Part shown: in pieces, positions 32,789 through 42,022 of the stretch | Layout of the letters: the number at the start of each line of letters is the position of its first letter | Position numbering within the stretch: the first letter of the stretch is position 1 | Assembly (NCBI GenBank): GCA_020024635.1 | Contig: JAHHTL010000003.1 | Location: forward strand, 1 to 64,000 | Direction of reading: 5' to 3' | DNA length: 64,000 nt | Source: Ruminococcus sp. | Lineage (GTDB): Bacteria; Bacillota; Clostridia; Lachnospirales; Lachnospiraceae | Translations under genes and position numbers: made by a program | Notes under the pieces: generated by a model | The model's database searches: none | What the model was told of the DNA's origin: nothing | The model's input: only the letters and a program-made list of their open reading frames with translations

Positions 32789-32863
32789 TAAGAAAATACT
32801 GTTCCTTTTTGATAAAAAGTAGTATAATAAATTAGATTTTTTGAAAAGGGAGTAGGCGTAAAG

Positions 32864-33898
32864 ATGATTTATTTTAATTGTGATTATAACGAAGGTGCAC
32901 ATCAAAATGTGTTAGATGCAATTTCTGATACAAATATGGTCCAGTCAGCAGGATATGGTCATGATGAATATTGTGAGAAGGCAAGAAGGTTGATTTGCGA
33001 TCTATGCAAAAATCAGGAGTTATATGTACAATTTCTTGTCGGTGGAACACAAACAAACTTGACATTAATCGCTTCTGCACTTCGTCCACACCAAGGGGTT
33101 TTGTGTGCAGAGTCAGGACATATAAACGTACATGAGACAGGTGCTATCGAGGGATGCGGACACAAAGTACTGACACTTCCATCTGCAGACGGAAAGATTA
33201 CATCTAGGCAAGTAGAAAAAGCATATCAACTACATGTAGAGTGTGATACACCAGAGCATACAGTACAACCCAAAATGGTATATATATCAAACCCAACGGA
33301 AGTAGGAACAATTTATTCAAAAAAAGAATTAGAGGATTTGGCAAGTGTCTGTAAAAAATATGGCCTTTACCTTTATATGGATGGAGCGCGTCTTGGGTAT
33401 GGCCTTATGGCAAAAGGAAACGATTTGGATTTAGAATCAATTGCGAGCCTTTGTGATGCTTTTTATATAGGTGGAACAAAAATCGGAGCTCTTTTTGGAG
33501 AGGCAATTGTCATTTCTAATCCAGCGTTAAAAGAAGACTTTCGGTATATTATCAAACAAAAAGGAGGACTTCTTGCAAAAGGAAGATTGCTTGGAATTCA
33601 ATTTTATGAACTATTAAAAGATGGATTATATTTTCAAATTAGTGAACATGCAGATGTGATGGCAGAGAAAATAAAGGATGCATTGCAGACAATGGACTAT
33701 TCTTTTCTTGTAGATAGTCCTACAAATCAGCTTTTTGTTGTTATGCCAGATGAAAAGATAGCAGAACTTAGCCACACCTATTTTTTCTCTTATGATCATC
33801 GGGTTGATGAAAAAAATAGCTGTATTCGTATTTGCACTAGCTGGGCTACAAAAGAAGAAAATGTAGAGCGACTCATTCAGGATATCTGTAAAGAATAA
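32864..33898 (+). CDS. low-specificity threonine aldolase-like PLP enzyme
   Basis: A 344-residue beta-eliminating lyase family enzyme (PLP, fold type I) expected to split threonine or allo-threonine into glycine and acetaldehyde. Visible marks are GGTQTNLTLIASAL (cofactor phosphate region, about 56), CAESGHINVHETGA, YMDGARLGYGL (the Asp and Arg around the ring) and the PLP lysine in IGGTKIGALFGEA (about K206). GGGAG precedes the ATG. The iron alcohol dehydrogenase begins 13 bases downstream, so acetaldehyde could be reduced in the same operon (inference). A tyrosine or other amino acid substrate cannot be excluded. Confidence 0.88.
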   Translation: MIYFNCDYNEGAHQNVLDAISDTNMVQSAGYGHDEYCEKARRLICDLCKNQELYVQFLVGGTQTNLTLIASALRPHQGVLCAESGHINVHETGAIEGCGHKVLTLPSADGKITSRQVEKAYQLHVECDTPEHTVQPKMVYISNPTEVGTIYSKKELEDLASVCKKYGLYLYMDGARLGYGLMAKGNDLDLESIASLCDAFYIGGTKIGALFGEAIVISNPALKEDFRYIIKQKGGLLAKGRLLGIQFYELLKDGLYFQISEHADVMAEKIKDALQTMDYSFLVDSPTNQLFVVMPDEKIAELSHTYFFSYDHRVDEKNSCIRICTSWATKEENVERLIQDICKE

Positions 33899-33911
33899 AG
33901 GAGAAAAGATT

Positions 33912-35090
33912 ATGGAGAACTTTGAATATTACACACCAACGCAGGTCGTTTTTGGAAAAAAATCAGAGGAGCAAGTTGGCGGACTTATAAAAGAAACAGG
34001 TTGTAAAAAAGTATTAATTCACTACGGAAGTGGAAGTGTAAAAAAGACAGGACTCCTGGATCGGATTATATCCTCACTGAAGGAAGAAGGAGTTTCGTAT
34101 GTGACATTGGGGGGAGTTGTTCCGAACCCACGCCTTTCTCTTGTGTATGAAGGAATCGAATTGTGTAAAAAAGAGAAGGTAGATTTTATCCTTGCAGTTG
34201 GAGGAGGAAGTGTGATTGACTCTGCAAAAGCTATTGGTTATGGAGTGGCAAACGAAGGAGATGTTTGGGATTTTTATGAAAAAACAAGAACTCCAAATGC
34301 TTGTCTTCCTATTGGAGTTGTTCTTACAATTTCAGCTGCTGGTTCTGAAATGAGTAATTCTTCTGTAATTACAAATGAAAAGGGCTGGCTCAAAAGGGGA
34401 TGCAATAGCAATTATTGTCGAGCAAAGTTTGCAATTTTAAATCCAGAACTTACAATGACTCTTCCGGAATACCAGACAATGTGCGGTTGTGTAGATATTA
34501 TGATGCACACGATGGAACGTTATTTTACGAAAGTCACTCCTATGGAATTGACAGATAAAATTGCAGAGGACTTGATTGGTGTTGTGATGAAAAATGCAAA
34601 AATTCTTTTGGAAGATCCGAAAAATTATGAAGCAAGAGCGGAAATTATGTGGGCAGGAAGCTTGTCTCATAACGGGCTTACTGGTTGTGGCACCGAAGGA
34701 GGAGATTGGGCAAGTCATCAATTAGAACATGAGTTAGGGGGAATGTTTGATGTTGCCCATGGAGCTGGACTTGCAGCTATTTGGGGAAGTTGGGCTCGTT
34801 ATGTCGTGGATGAAGATCCCAAGCGATTTGCACAATTTGCAAGGAATGTCATGAAGTGTACAAATACCGGAGATGACAAAGCGGATGCGATGGAGGGAAT
34901 TCGAGAAATGGAAACATTTTATGCTTCCATCCATATGCCGATTTCCATCGGAGAACTTGGAATTGAGCCTACACAAGCACAGTATAGAGAACTTGCAGAG
35001 AAATGTAGCTTTTTTGGAAAAAGAACAATTGGGGTGGTAAAAAAACTTACGAAAGAAGATATTTACCAAATTTACAAAAACGCACAATAA
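33912..35090 (+). CDS. iron-containing alcohol dehydrogenase
   Basis: A 392-residue group III NAD(P)H-dependent alcohol or butanol dehydrogenase. The nucleotide loop is AVGGGSVIDSAKAIGYG (about 97-113), and the iron ligands are expected in MHTMERYFT and the DVAHGAGLAAIW stretch (His near 280). Full length, with AAGGAG before the ATG. It sits between a threonine-aldolase-like gene and proB with gaps of 13 and about 26 bases, so all are likely co-transcribed. An aldehyde-to-alcohol role is likely; the preferred substrate is unknown. Confidence 0.93.
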   Translation: MENFEYYTPTQVVFGKKSEEQVGGLIKETGCKKVLIHYGSGSVKKTGLLDRIISSLKEEGVSYVTLGGVVPNPRLSLVYEGIELCKKEKVDFILAVGGGSVIDSAKAIGYGVANEGDVWDFYEKTRTPNACLPIGVVLTISAAGSEMSNSSVITNEKGWLKRGCNSNYCRAKFAILNPELTMTLPEYQTMCGCVDIMMHTMERYFTKVTPMELTDKIAEDLIGVVMKNAKILLEDPKNYEARAEIMWAGSLSHNGLTGCGTEGGDWASHQLEHELGGMFDVAHGAGLAAIWGSWARYVVDEDPKRFAQFARNVMKCTNTGDDKADAMEGIREMETFYASIHMPISIGELGIEPTQAQYRELAEKCSFFGKRTIGVVKKLTKEDIYQIYKNAQ

Positions 35091-35116
35091 GGAAAATGGT
35101 TGGGAAAGGTAGAAAC

Positions 35117-35962
35117 ATGGATCGTAAAAGTCTGTTGACTGGGAAAAAACGTATTGTAATCAAAGTGGGTACTTCAACGATCACATATAGTGAAACGGGA
35201 AATATTAATTTATATAAACTTGAAAGATTTGTACGCGTGTTGATTAATTTGAGAAATCAAGGAAAGGAGATCATTGTTGTTTCTTCAGGAGCTGTAGGGG
35301 TAGGAAAGAGTGCTCTTGGGTTGGAGCATAGACCAGCGACAGAAGCTGAAAAGCAGGCATGTGCAGCTGTTGGACAGGCAAGATTGATGATGATTTATGA
35401 GAAATTCTTTAATGAGTATAGTCAGCTGACAGCACAAGTTCTTCTTACAAAAGAATCCATATTGAATGTAGAATGTAAGAAAAAAGCACGTCAGACTTTT
35501 CAACAGCTTCTTCGAATGAATGTTGTACCGATTGTCAACGAAAATGATGTGATTTCCGTAGATGAACTTTCGTATGGCAATTTTGGAGACAATGATACAC
35601 TCGCTGCATATGTGGCAACACTTGTAGACGCAGATCTCCTGATTCTTATGTCTGATATTGACGGTTTGTATACGGATGACCCAAGAAAAAATAAAGAGGC
35701 TCGTTTTATCTATACGGTAAAAAAAATTGATGATCGTCTTGAGAGAATGGCAAAAGGATCGTCTACAGAATGTGGCACAGGTGGGATGGCTACGAAAATT
35801 ACAGCGGGAAAAATGGTTACAGAATCTGGAACAGATATGATCATTGCAAATGGAGAAAATATTTATTTAATTGATGATATTATGGCAGGAAAAAAAGTGG
35901 GAACCCTGTTTTTATCGCAAAAATATGGGGATAATGTAGAAGATCACTTTTCCCAGATGTAA
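35117..35962 (+). CDS. proB: glutamate 5-kinase
   Basis: First enzyme of proline synthesis: ATP plus glutamate gives gamma-glutamyl phosphate (cytoplasm). The amino-acid kinase fold is clear from KRIVIKVGTST, VVSSGAVGVG, the NENDVISV loop and GTGGMATKI. It is the short form of about 281 residues, without the C-terminal PUA domain. I take ATG 35117, preceded by AAAGG, rather than the ATG at 35096. proA follows after 23 bases; proC is not here. Confidence 0.95.
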   Translation: MDRKSLLTGKKRIVIKVGTSTITYSETGNINLYKLERFVRVLINLRNQGKEIIVVSSGAVGVGKSALGLEHRPATEAEKQACAAVGQARLMMIYEKFFNEYSQLTAQVLLTKESILNVECKKKARQTFQQLLRMNVVPIVNENDVISVDELSYGNFGDNDTLAAYVATLVDADLLILMSDIDGLYTDDPRKNKEARFIYTVKKIDDRLERMAKGSSTECGTGGMATKITAGKMVTESGTDMIIANGENIYLIDDIMAGKKVGTLFLSQKYGDNVEDHFSQM

Positions 35963-35985
35963 AAGAGTAAGATAGGAGGGATATT

Positions 35986-37236
35986 ATGTGCAGTTACATG
36001 GCAACACTTGGAAAACGTGCAAAGGATGCTTCAAGATGTGCGGCGCGACTTGGTACAATTGAAAAAAACAAAGGACTTTTATCCGTGGCTGAAGAACTTT
36101 TAATTGAAAAAGATCAGATTTTAGAGGAAAATCAAAAAGATCTTATAAGAGCAGAAGAAAATGGTATGAAGTCATCCCTTTTAGATCGGTTAAAACTAAC
36201 GGAAGAACGTCTAAAAGATATGGCAGACGGTCTAAGGCAAATTGCAGCGTTAGATGACCCGATTGGGGAAATCCTATCTATGAAAAACAGACCAAACGGT
36301 CTTCGTATTGGACAAAAAAGAGTACCAATTGGTGTCGTTGGTATTATTTATGAGTCTAGACCAAATGTAACGGTAGATGCATTTGGACTATGCTTTAAAA
36401 CAGGAAATGCAGTCATACTTCGAGGGGGTAGTGATGCGATTGATTCGAATAAGGCTGTGGTACGTGCGATTAAAGCAGGATTAAGAAAAGCAAAACTTTC
36501 TCAGGATATGATTCTGCTCGTGGAAGATACGGATCGAGAAATTGTAAATGAAATGATGCAGTTACATGGAATCATTGATGTCTTAATTCCAAGAGGAGGA
36601 AAAGGGCTGATTTCTAATGTGGTCAAAAACAGCACGATTCCTGTGATTGAGACAGGAACAGGAAATTGTCATATTTATGTTGATGAAACCGCGAATATAA
36701 ACATGGCGGCAGAAATTATTGAAAATGCAAAGACACAAAGAATGGGAGTGTGCAATGCTTGTGAATCGTTAGTGATTCACGAAAATATTGTACAACAAGC
36801 ACTTCCTCTCATTGTACAAAAATTAAAATGTCATGGTGTGGAACTGCGAGGAGATGAAGTTGTATGCGCACTCAATAATGATGTGATTCCAGCATCGGAA
36901 GAGGACTGGGGAACAGAATATTTAGATGCCGTTCTTTCGGTAAAGACAGTAAAGACATTTGATGAAGCAATTCGCCACATTAACACCTATAATACAGGAC
37001 ATTCTGAAGCGATTATTACAAACAACTATCAACATGCATTACGTTTTCAGGATGAGGTTGATGCAGCAGCAGTTTACGTAAATGCATCAACAAGGTTTAC
37101 AGATGGATTTGAGTTTGGATTTGGCGCGGAGATTGGCATCAGTACACAAAAACTCCACGCAAGAGGACCGATGGGACTTCTTGCACTTACCACTACAAAA
37201 TATGTAATCTTTGGAGATGGACAGATTAGAAATTAA
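35986..37236 (+). CDS. proA: glutamate-5-semialdehyde dehydrogenase (gamma-glutamyl phosphate reductase)
   Basis: Second enzyme of proline synthesis: NADPH reduces gamma-glutamyl phosphate to glutamate semialdehyde. The 416 residues are normal. Diagnostic stretches are PIGVVGIIYESRPNVT, GNAVILRGGSDA and the catalytic Cys region MGVCNACESL (about 257). GGAGGG precedes the ATG. It forms an operon with proB; a FliB-like gene starts 15 bases after its stop. Confidence 0.96.
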   Translation: MCSYMATLGKRAKDASRCAARLGTIEKNKGLLSVAEELLIEKDQILEENQKDLIRAEENGMKSSLLDRLKLTEERLKDMADGLRQIAALDDPIGEILSMKNRPNGLRIGQKRVPIGVVGIIYESRPNVTVDAFGLCFKTGNAVILRGGSDAIDSNKAVVRAIKAGLRKAKLSQDMILLVEDTDREIVNEMMQLHGIIDVLIPRGGKGLISNVVKNSTIPVIETGTGNCHIYVDETANINMAAEIIENAKTQRMGVCNACESLVIHENIVQQALPLIVQKLKCHGVELRGDEVVCALNNDVIPASEEDWGTEYLDAVLSVKTVKTFDEAIRHINTYNTGHSEAIITNNYQHALRFQDEVDAAAVYVNASTRFTDGFEFGFGAEIGISTQKLHARGPMGLLALTTTKYVIFGDGQIRN

Positions 37237-37251
37237 GAAAAAGGAGACTAT

Positions 37252-38397
37252 ATGGAATATATTTTCCCCAATTATTATGGGAAATTTCGATGTATTGCCA
37301 ACCAATGCCCAGATACTTGTTGTGCAGGCTGGCAAATTGCCATTGATAAATCTTCATTAAAAAAATATAAAAATACAAAAGGAATTATTGGTAACAGGCT
37401 TCATAATGAGATTGACTGGAAGGAAAAAATCTTTCGTCAATACGATGGCAGATGCGCCTTTTTGAATGATGACGATTTATGTGATCTTTATCTAGAAGGA
37501 GGAGAACATCTGTTTTGCAGAACTTGTAAAACTTATCCGCGTCATGTAGAAGAGTATGAAGGCCTCAAGGAAGTATCGCTATCATTGTCATGCCCGGTAG
37601 TTGCGAATATGATTATCCGTTTAAAAGAGCCAGTTCAATTTCTAGAGAGACATCGAGAATGCTCTGAGGAGGAGGATGAACAGTTTGATTTTTTGCTATT
37701 TTCTAAATTGGAAGATGCAAGAGAAGTTGCATTTAAAATTTTGCAAAATAGAGATTTGGCTATAAATACTAGGATTGCAATGGTATTGGCCATGGCTCAT
37801 GATCTTCAGTTTCGAATCGATAAAAATGCAATTTTTGAAGCAGATTTATTGTTGCAACGGTACGAAAGGGAGTCTGCGCCAAAACAGTTTGAAGAAAAGC
37901 GAAAAAAAGAGAGCTTGAACGCTCCGATTTTGGAGAAAAATATGCTGGTTCGAAAGTTTTTTTCGGTTTTCAACAATTTAGAAGTTTTAAGGTCCGATTG
38001 GAAACCATTTATAAATGAAAGAAAACGAGTAATTCTTGCTACAAAAAATACAAATACAGCAAAAAAAATAGATGCGGATTGTGAAATTGTTTGGGAGCAA
38101 CTTATGATGTATTTTGTATATACATATTTTTGTGGTGCAGTGTATGATGGAAGAGCTTATACAAGGATGAAATTTTCTGTTTTCAGTACATTAATCATAC
38201 GAGAATTGTCGAAGTCTCTTTGGATTTCAAATCAAAGAAATTATGATGAATACGAAGAAATTTATCAAGAGATTGAAGAAGTGGCAAGAAGGTATGCAAG
38301 AGAGATTGAACATTCAGATTTCAATAAAAATATGATTTTCGAACTTCTTGAAAACGAACAAGATTTTGGATTACAACGTTTTTTTGCGTTTCTTTAA
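37252..38397 (+). CDS. flagellin lysine-N-methylase-like protein (FliB family)
   Basis: A 381-residue protein with the FliB pattern: an N-terminal Cys-rich cluster CIANQCPDTCCAGWQI (about 14-29), then DGRCAFL, LCDLYLE and CRTCKTYPRH, which may bind an iron-sulfur cluster. The family methylates lysines of surface-exposed flagellin. No flagellar gene lies in the window, and its operon neighbours are proline genes, so its target here may be another protein. AAGGAG precedes the ATG. The C-terminal half is helical and less recognisable. Confidence 0.85.
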   Translation: MEYIFPNYYGKFRCIANQCPDTCCAGWQIAIDKSSLKKYKNTKGIIGNRLHNEIDWKEKIFRQYDGRCAFLNDDDLCDLYLEGGEHLFCRTCKTYPRHVEEYEGLKEVSLSLSCPVVANMIIRLKEPVQFLERHRECSEEEDEQFDFLLFSKLEDAREVAFKILQNRDLAINTRIAMVLAMAHDLQFRIDKNAIFEADLLLQRYERESAPKQFEEKRKKESLNAPILEKNMLVRKFFSVFNNLEVLRSDWKPFINERKRVILATKNTNTAKKIDADCEIVWEQLMMYFVYTYFCGAVYDGRAYTRMKFSVFSTLIIRELSKSLWISNQRNYDEYEEIYQEIEEVARRYAREIEHSDFNKNMIFELLENEQDFGLQRFFAFL

Positions 38398-38458
38398 GTT
38401 CTAAATAGGGGTTCCCTCTACTATACTGATAACAGATCATATGGCAGAGGGAGTTTTT

Positions 38459-39619
38459 ATGAAATCCTTTATTGCGTTAGTATTAAGTATTGTTCTTTTT
38501 ATGGGGGCTTGTCCTAGGAATGTGAAGGCAGATGAAAATGAAGTGCAAATTCAGTCCCCATCAGGACTTTTAATGGAAGTATCATCAGGAAAAATTTTAT
38601 ATGCAAAAGATGCTGATACAAAAAGACCACCTGCCAGTGTAACGAAAATTATGACAATGCTTCTTATTTTCGATGCATTAGAAGAAGGAAAGATTCGATT
38701 AGATGACAAAGTAACGACATCTGAGTATGCGGCATCTATGGGAGGATCACAAGTTTTCTTAGAGCCAGGAGAAACCCAAACTGTGGATACGTTGTTGAAA
38801 TGTATTTCGGTTGCAAGTGCCAATGATGCATGTGTTGCAATGGCAGAACATATTTGTGGTAGTGAAGAAGAATTCGTGAAAAAGATGAATGAACGTGCGA
38901 AGCAACTGGGGATGGAACATACCAATTTTGTGAATTGCAATGGGCTAGATGTTGACGGTCATGTTACAACGGCAAAAGATATTGCCCTTATGTCAAGAGA
39001 GTTACTCCTTAAGTATCCGCAAATTCACGAGTATTGTACGATTTGGATGGAAGAGATTACGCATACAACAAAGAAAGGAAGCACACAATTTGGTCTTACC
39101 AATACAAACAAATTGATTCGCCAGTACGAGTATGCAACTGGATTAAAAACAGGATCGACGGGACTGGCAAAATTTTGCGTATCAGCATCGGCGAAAAAAG
39201 ATAATATCGAATTAGTAGCTGTCATCCTGGCGGCAGATGATTCGAAAACAAGATTTAAAGATGCGACAACGCTTTTAAATTATGGGTTTTCAAAATGTCA
39301 GCTCTATGAAGATACGAAGCGAGAACCGTTGCCAAATCTTTGTGTGACTGGTGGAGTAAAAGAAAAAGTAGCATGCAAATATGATGGAGAATTTCGCTAT
39401 TTGGATGTAGAAGGAAAAAATATAAACGAAATTACGAAAACATTATATTTAACAAAAAAATTAAAAGCCCCAGTAAAGAAAGGGGATAAAGCCGGCAAGT
39501 TAGTATATCGTTTGGAAGGTAAGGAAATCGGATATTTGGATGTCATTACAACAGAGACAGTTAAAAAGGCAAGCTATATAGATTGTGTACAAAAAATTTT
39601 GCATCAATATTGTGTTTGA
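38459..39619 (+). CDS. D-alanyl-D-alanine carboxypeptidase (S11, first copy)
   Basis: Peptidoglycan-trimming penicillin-binding protein of the DacA/DacF type, exported. From ATG 38459 it has 386 residues: a signal peptide (about 1-24, ending in VKA), the SxxK motif S60-VTK in RPPASVTKIM, the SxN motif in SVASANDAC (about 120) and KTGS in GLKTGSTG (about 220), then the C-terminal beta domain. GAGGGAG precedes that ATG; an in-frame ATG at 38441 is unlikely. TTCCCTCT upstream (about 38413-38420) can pair with the ribosome site, which may modulate translation. A second copy lies at 42.0 kb. Confidence 0.93.
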   Translation: MKSFIALVLSIVLFMGACPRNVKADENEVQIQSPSGLLMEVSSGKILYAKDADTKRPPASVTKIMTMLLIFDALEEGKIRLDDKVTTSEYAASMGGSQVFLEPGETQTVDTLLKCISVASANDACVAMAEHICGSEEEFVKKMNERAKQLGMEHTNFVNCNGLDVDGHVTTAKDIALMSRELLLKYPQIHEYCTIWMEEITHTTKKGSTQFGLTNTNKLIRQYEYATGLKTGSTGLAKFCVSASAKKDNIELVAVILAADDSKTRFKDATTLLNYGFSKCQLYEDTKREPLPNLCVTGGVKEKVACKYDGEFRYLDVEGKNINEITKTLYLTKKLKAPVKKGDKAGKLVYRLEGKEIGYLDVITTETVKKASYIDCVQKILHQYCV

Positions 39620-39644
39620 AATTGTAGAAAGAAAATGGTAGGAT
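39616..39644 (+). promoter_or_regulatory. candidate promoter of the metallophosphoesterase-scpAB unit
   Basis: TTGAAA (39616-39621), a 17-bp spacer and TAGGAT (39639-39644) begin at the stop of the first carboxypeptidase gene. Confidence 0.5.
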
Positions 39645-39687
39645 ATAGGGAGTTGTAAAAGAACAGGGAAGATGAAAGGGTGTCTTT

Positions 39688-40641
39688 ATGGTACGAATTG
39701 TTTGTATGATTATAGGAATTCTACTTTTACTTGTGGTTTGTGCACTATGTGAAGGGAAGAGAGAGTTACTTTTTTTCAAAATCAGAAGATATGAATTCAC
39801 ACATCCTGATTTTTCGCGGTTAGATTCCGAAAAAAAAATGGTTTTATTGGCAGACCTTCATAATAAGGTATATGGAGAAAAAAATGATATACTTCTTGAG
39901 AAGATTCGAAAAGAAGCCCCAGATGTTATTTTTGTGGCAGGAGATATGTTAGTTGGAAGGCCCAAAGTGGAATTAAAAGAAGCCCAAGATTTTTTATGTA
40001 AATTACCTGCGATTTGTCCGGTTTATTATGGCCTTGGAAATCATGAGCAGAGGATAAAATTATATCCAGAAATTTATGGAGAGGGTGTTTACTTACAATA
40101 TCGGGAAAGATTAAAAAAGGCAGGTATTATTTTTTTGGAAAACGAGCGCATAACGTTGCAATTGGATCGGTTGAAGGTAGATATTGCAGGGTTAGAACTT
40201 CCAATGAGTGTCTACCATAGATTTCGTCCTTCCCAGCTATCCGTAGAAGAGATTGAAAAGAGTATTGGAAAATCATCGGATGATTTTCAAATTTTACTTG
40301 CACATAATCCGGTAGATTTTTCAGCATACAAAGAATGGGGGGCAGATTTAACATTAAGCGGTCATTTACATGGTGGAATTATTAGAATCCCTTTTATTGG
40401 TGGACTTGTCACGCCTCAAGCGATTCTTTTTCCAAAGTATTCTGGGGAAATGACGGTGGAGGAAAATCAGGCCATTATTGTAAGTCGTGGCCTTGGAACA
40501 CATACAATCAATTATCGGATCTTTAATCCCGCTGAGGTTGTTTCGATTACATTATTTCCGTATACGAATAAAGAAAAAGATACAAAAGATAACAAATACA
40601 ATGGGAATCATTTGGGAGAGAAAATATGGGAATACCAGTAA
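39688..40641 (+). CDS. membrane-anchored metallophosphoesterase
   Basis: A 317-residue calcineurin-like phosphoesterase (YaeI/YkuE-like). It has one N-terminal membrane helix, then the two-metal motifs LLADLHNK (D and H), VAGDML, GLGNHEQ, LAHNPVDF and LSGHLHGG. The substrate may be a lipid- or cell-wall-linked phosphate; the exact target is unknown. AAAGGGTG precedes the ATG. Its end overlaps the scpA start by 16 bases. Confidence 0.9.
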   Translation: MVRIVCMIIGILLLLVVCALCEGKRELLFFKIRRYEFTHPDFSRLDSEKKMVLLADLHNKVYGEKNDILLEKIRKEAPDVIFVAGDMLVGRPKVELKEAQDFLCKLPAICPVYYGLGNHEQRIKLYPEIYGEGVYLQYRERLKKAGIIFLENERITLQLDRLKVDIAGLELPMSVYHRFRPSQLSVEEIEKSIGKSSDDFQILLAHNPVDFSAYKEWGADLTLSGHLHGGIIRIPFIGGLVTPQAILFPKYSGEMTVEENQAIIVSRGLGTHTINYRIFNPAEVVSITLFPYTNKEKDTKDNKYNGNHLGEKIWEYQ

Positions 40642-41375
40642 AATTAGAAGTGTTTGAAGGACCACTGGATCTTCTCCTTCATCTAATTGATAAAAATAAA
40701 ATAGATATCTATGATATTCCAATTGTTGAAATTACCAGTCAGTACATGGAATATATTCGTAATATGCAAGAAAGCAATTTGGACGTTATGAGTGAGTTCC
40801 TTGTAATGGCAGCTACACTTTTAGATATTAAATGCAAAATGTTACTTCCAAAAGAGAAGACAGAAGAAGGCGAAGAAGAAGATCCCCGTCAAGAGCTTGT
40901 GGAACAGCTTCTTCAATATAAGATGTATAAGTATATTTCTTATGAATTGAAAGGCAGACAAGAGGAGGCAGAGCTTGTTTTGTATAAGTATCCGACCATA
41001 CCAGATGTAGTTGCAGAATATGAAGAACCCGTAGATTTAGACGAGCTTTTGGAAGGAATTAATATGTCTGTTCTTGATAAAATATTTCAAGATGTTATGA
41101 AGCGTCAAGATGCAAAGATTGATCCTGTCCGTAGCAAGTTTGGTAAGATTGAAAAAGAAGAAGTTCCGTTGCCGGTAAAACTTATTTATGTACAAGAGTA
41201 TGCAAAAACACATCGCCGATTCAGCTTTAAAACATTGCTGGAAAGCCAAAACAGTAAGATGCATATTGTTGTTACTTTTCTAGCAGTACTAGAGTTGATG
41301 AAAACAGGAAACATTCGTGTGGAACAGGAGGAAACATGTGGGGATATTATGATTTATTCCCTACAACAGAATTAA
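40626..41375 (+). CDS. scpA: segregation and condensation protein A
   Basis: Kleisin subunit of the SMC condensin complex that organises the chromosome. The 249 residues are normal. The N-terminal SMC-binding helix region is clear (LEVFEGPLDLLLHLIDKNKIDIYDIPI), a charged middle follows, and the C-terminal winged helix ends at FLAVLELMKTGNIRVEQ. It starts inside the preceding phosphoesterase gene with GGGAG upstream. scpB begins after one base, so ScpA and ScpB are made together. Confidence 0.95.
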   Translation: MGIPVKLEVFEGPLDLLLHLIDKNKIDIYDIPIVEITSQYMEYIRNMQESNLDVMSEFLVMAATLLDIKCKMLLPKEKTEEGEEEDPRQELVEQLLQYKMYKYISYELKGRQEEAELVLYKYPTIPDVVAEYEEPVDLDELLEGINMSVLDKIFQDVMKRQDAKIDPVRSKFGKIEKEEVPLPVKLIYVQEYAKTHRRFSFKTLLESQNSKMHIVVTFLAVLELMKTGNIRVEQEETCGDIMIYSLQQN

Positions 41376-41376
41376 T

Positions 41377-41955
41377 ATGGATCAGGCAAATTTAAAAAAA
41401 ATGAAAGGGATCATAGAAGCGATTTTATTTACGATGGGAGATTCTGTAGAATTATCCAAAATTGCCAGTGCAATTGGATGTGAGGAAAGTACAACGAAAG
41501 AGATCATTCAAAGTATGAGCAAAGACTATGAAGAGATTGGGCGAGGAGTTCAGATTATTGAACTTGGAGATTCTTATCAGATGTGTACAAAAAAAGAAGC
41601 GTATGAAGCATTGATAAAAATTGCAAGACAACCCAAAAAATATGTATTGACAGATGTTCTTTTGGAGACCTTGTCTATTATCGCATATAAGCAGCCTGTT
41701 ACTAAATTAGAGATTGAAAAAATCAGGGGAGTTAGTTCGGCTCATGCGGTGAATAAACTGGTAGAATTTGGATTGGTAGAAGAAGTTGGGAGATTGGATG
41801 CGCCTGGAAAACCGATTCTTTTTGGCACAACGGAAGAATTTTTGCGTAGGTTTAGTGTGCAATCTTTAGAAAATCTCCCCACAATAGAAAATGAACAAAT
41901 CGAACACTTTAAAGAAGAGGCCGAAGATGAGGTACACATGAAACTAGACATTTAA
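41377..41955 (+). CDS. scpB: segregation and condensation protein B
   Basis: Regulatory kite subunit of the SMC-ScpAB condensin, 192 residues, with two winged-helix domains (ILFTMGDSVELSKIASAIG and LSIIAYKQPVTKLEIEKIRGV, the second being highly conserved). It starts one base after scpA without a good ribosome site, so translation is probably coupled. It ends in an acidic tail. The second carboxypeptidase gene follows after 67 bases. Confidence 0.95.
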   Translation: MDQANLKKMKGIIEAILFTMGDSVELSKIASAIGCEESTTKEIIQSMSKDYEEIGRGVQIIELGDSYQMCTKKEAYEALIKIARQPKKYVLTDVLLETLSIIAYKQPVTKLEIEKIRGVSSAHAVNKLVEFGLVEEVGRLDAPGKPILFGTTEEFLRRFSVQSLENLPTIENEQIEHFKEEAEDEVHMKLDI

Positions 41956-42022
41956 AATTAGGTTCTACTAAGATTGAATCCGCATATATTTTAGGGAATA
42001 ATCAATGTGGAGAATCGTTTAG

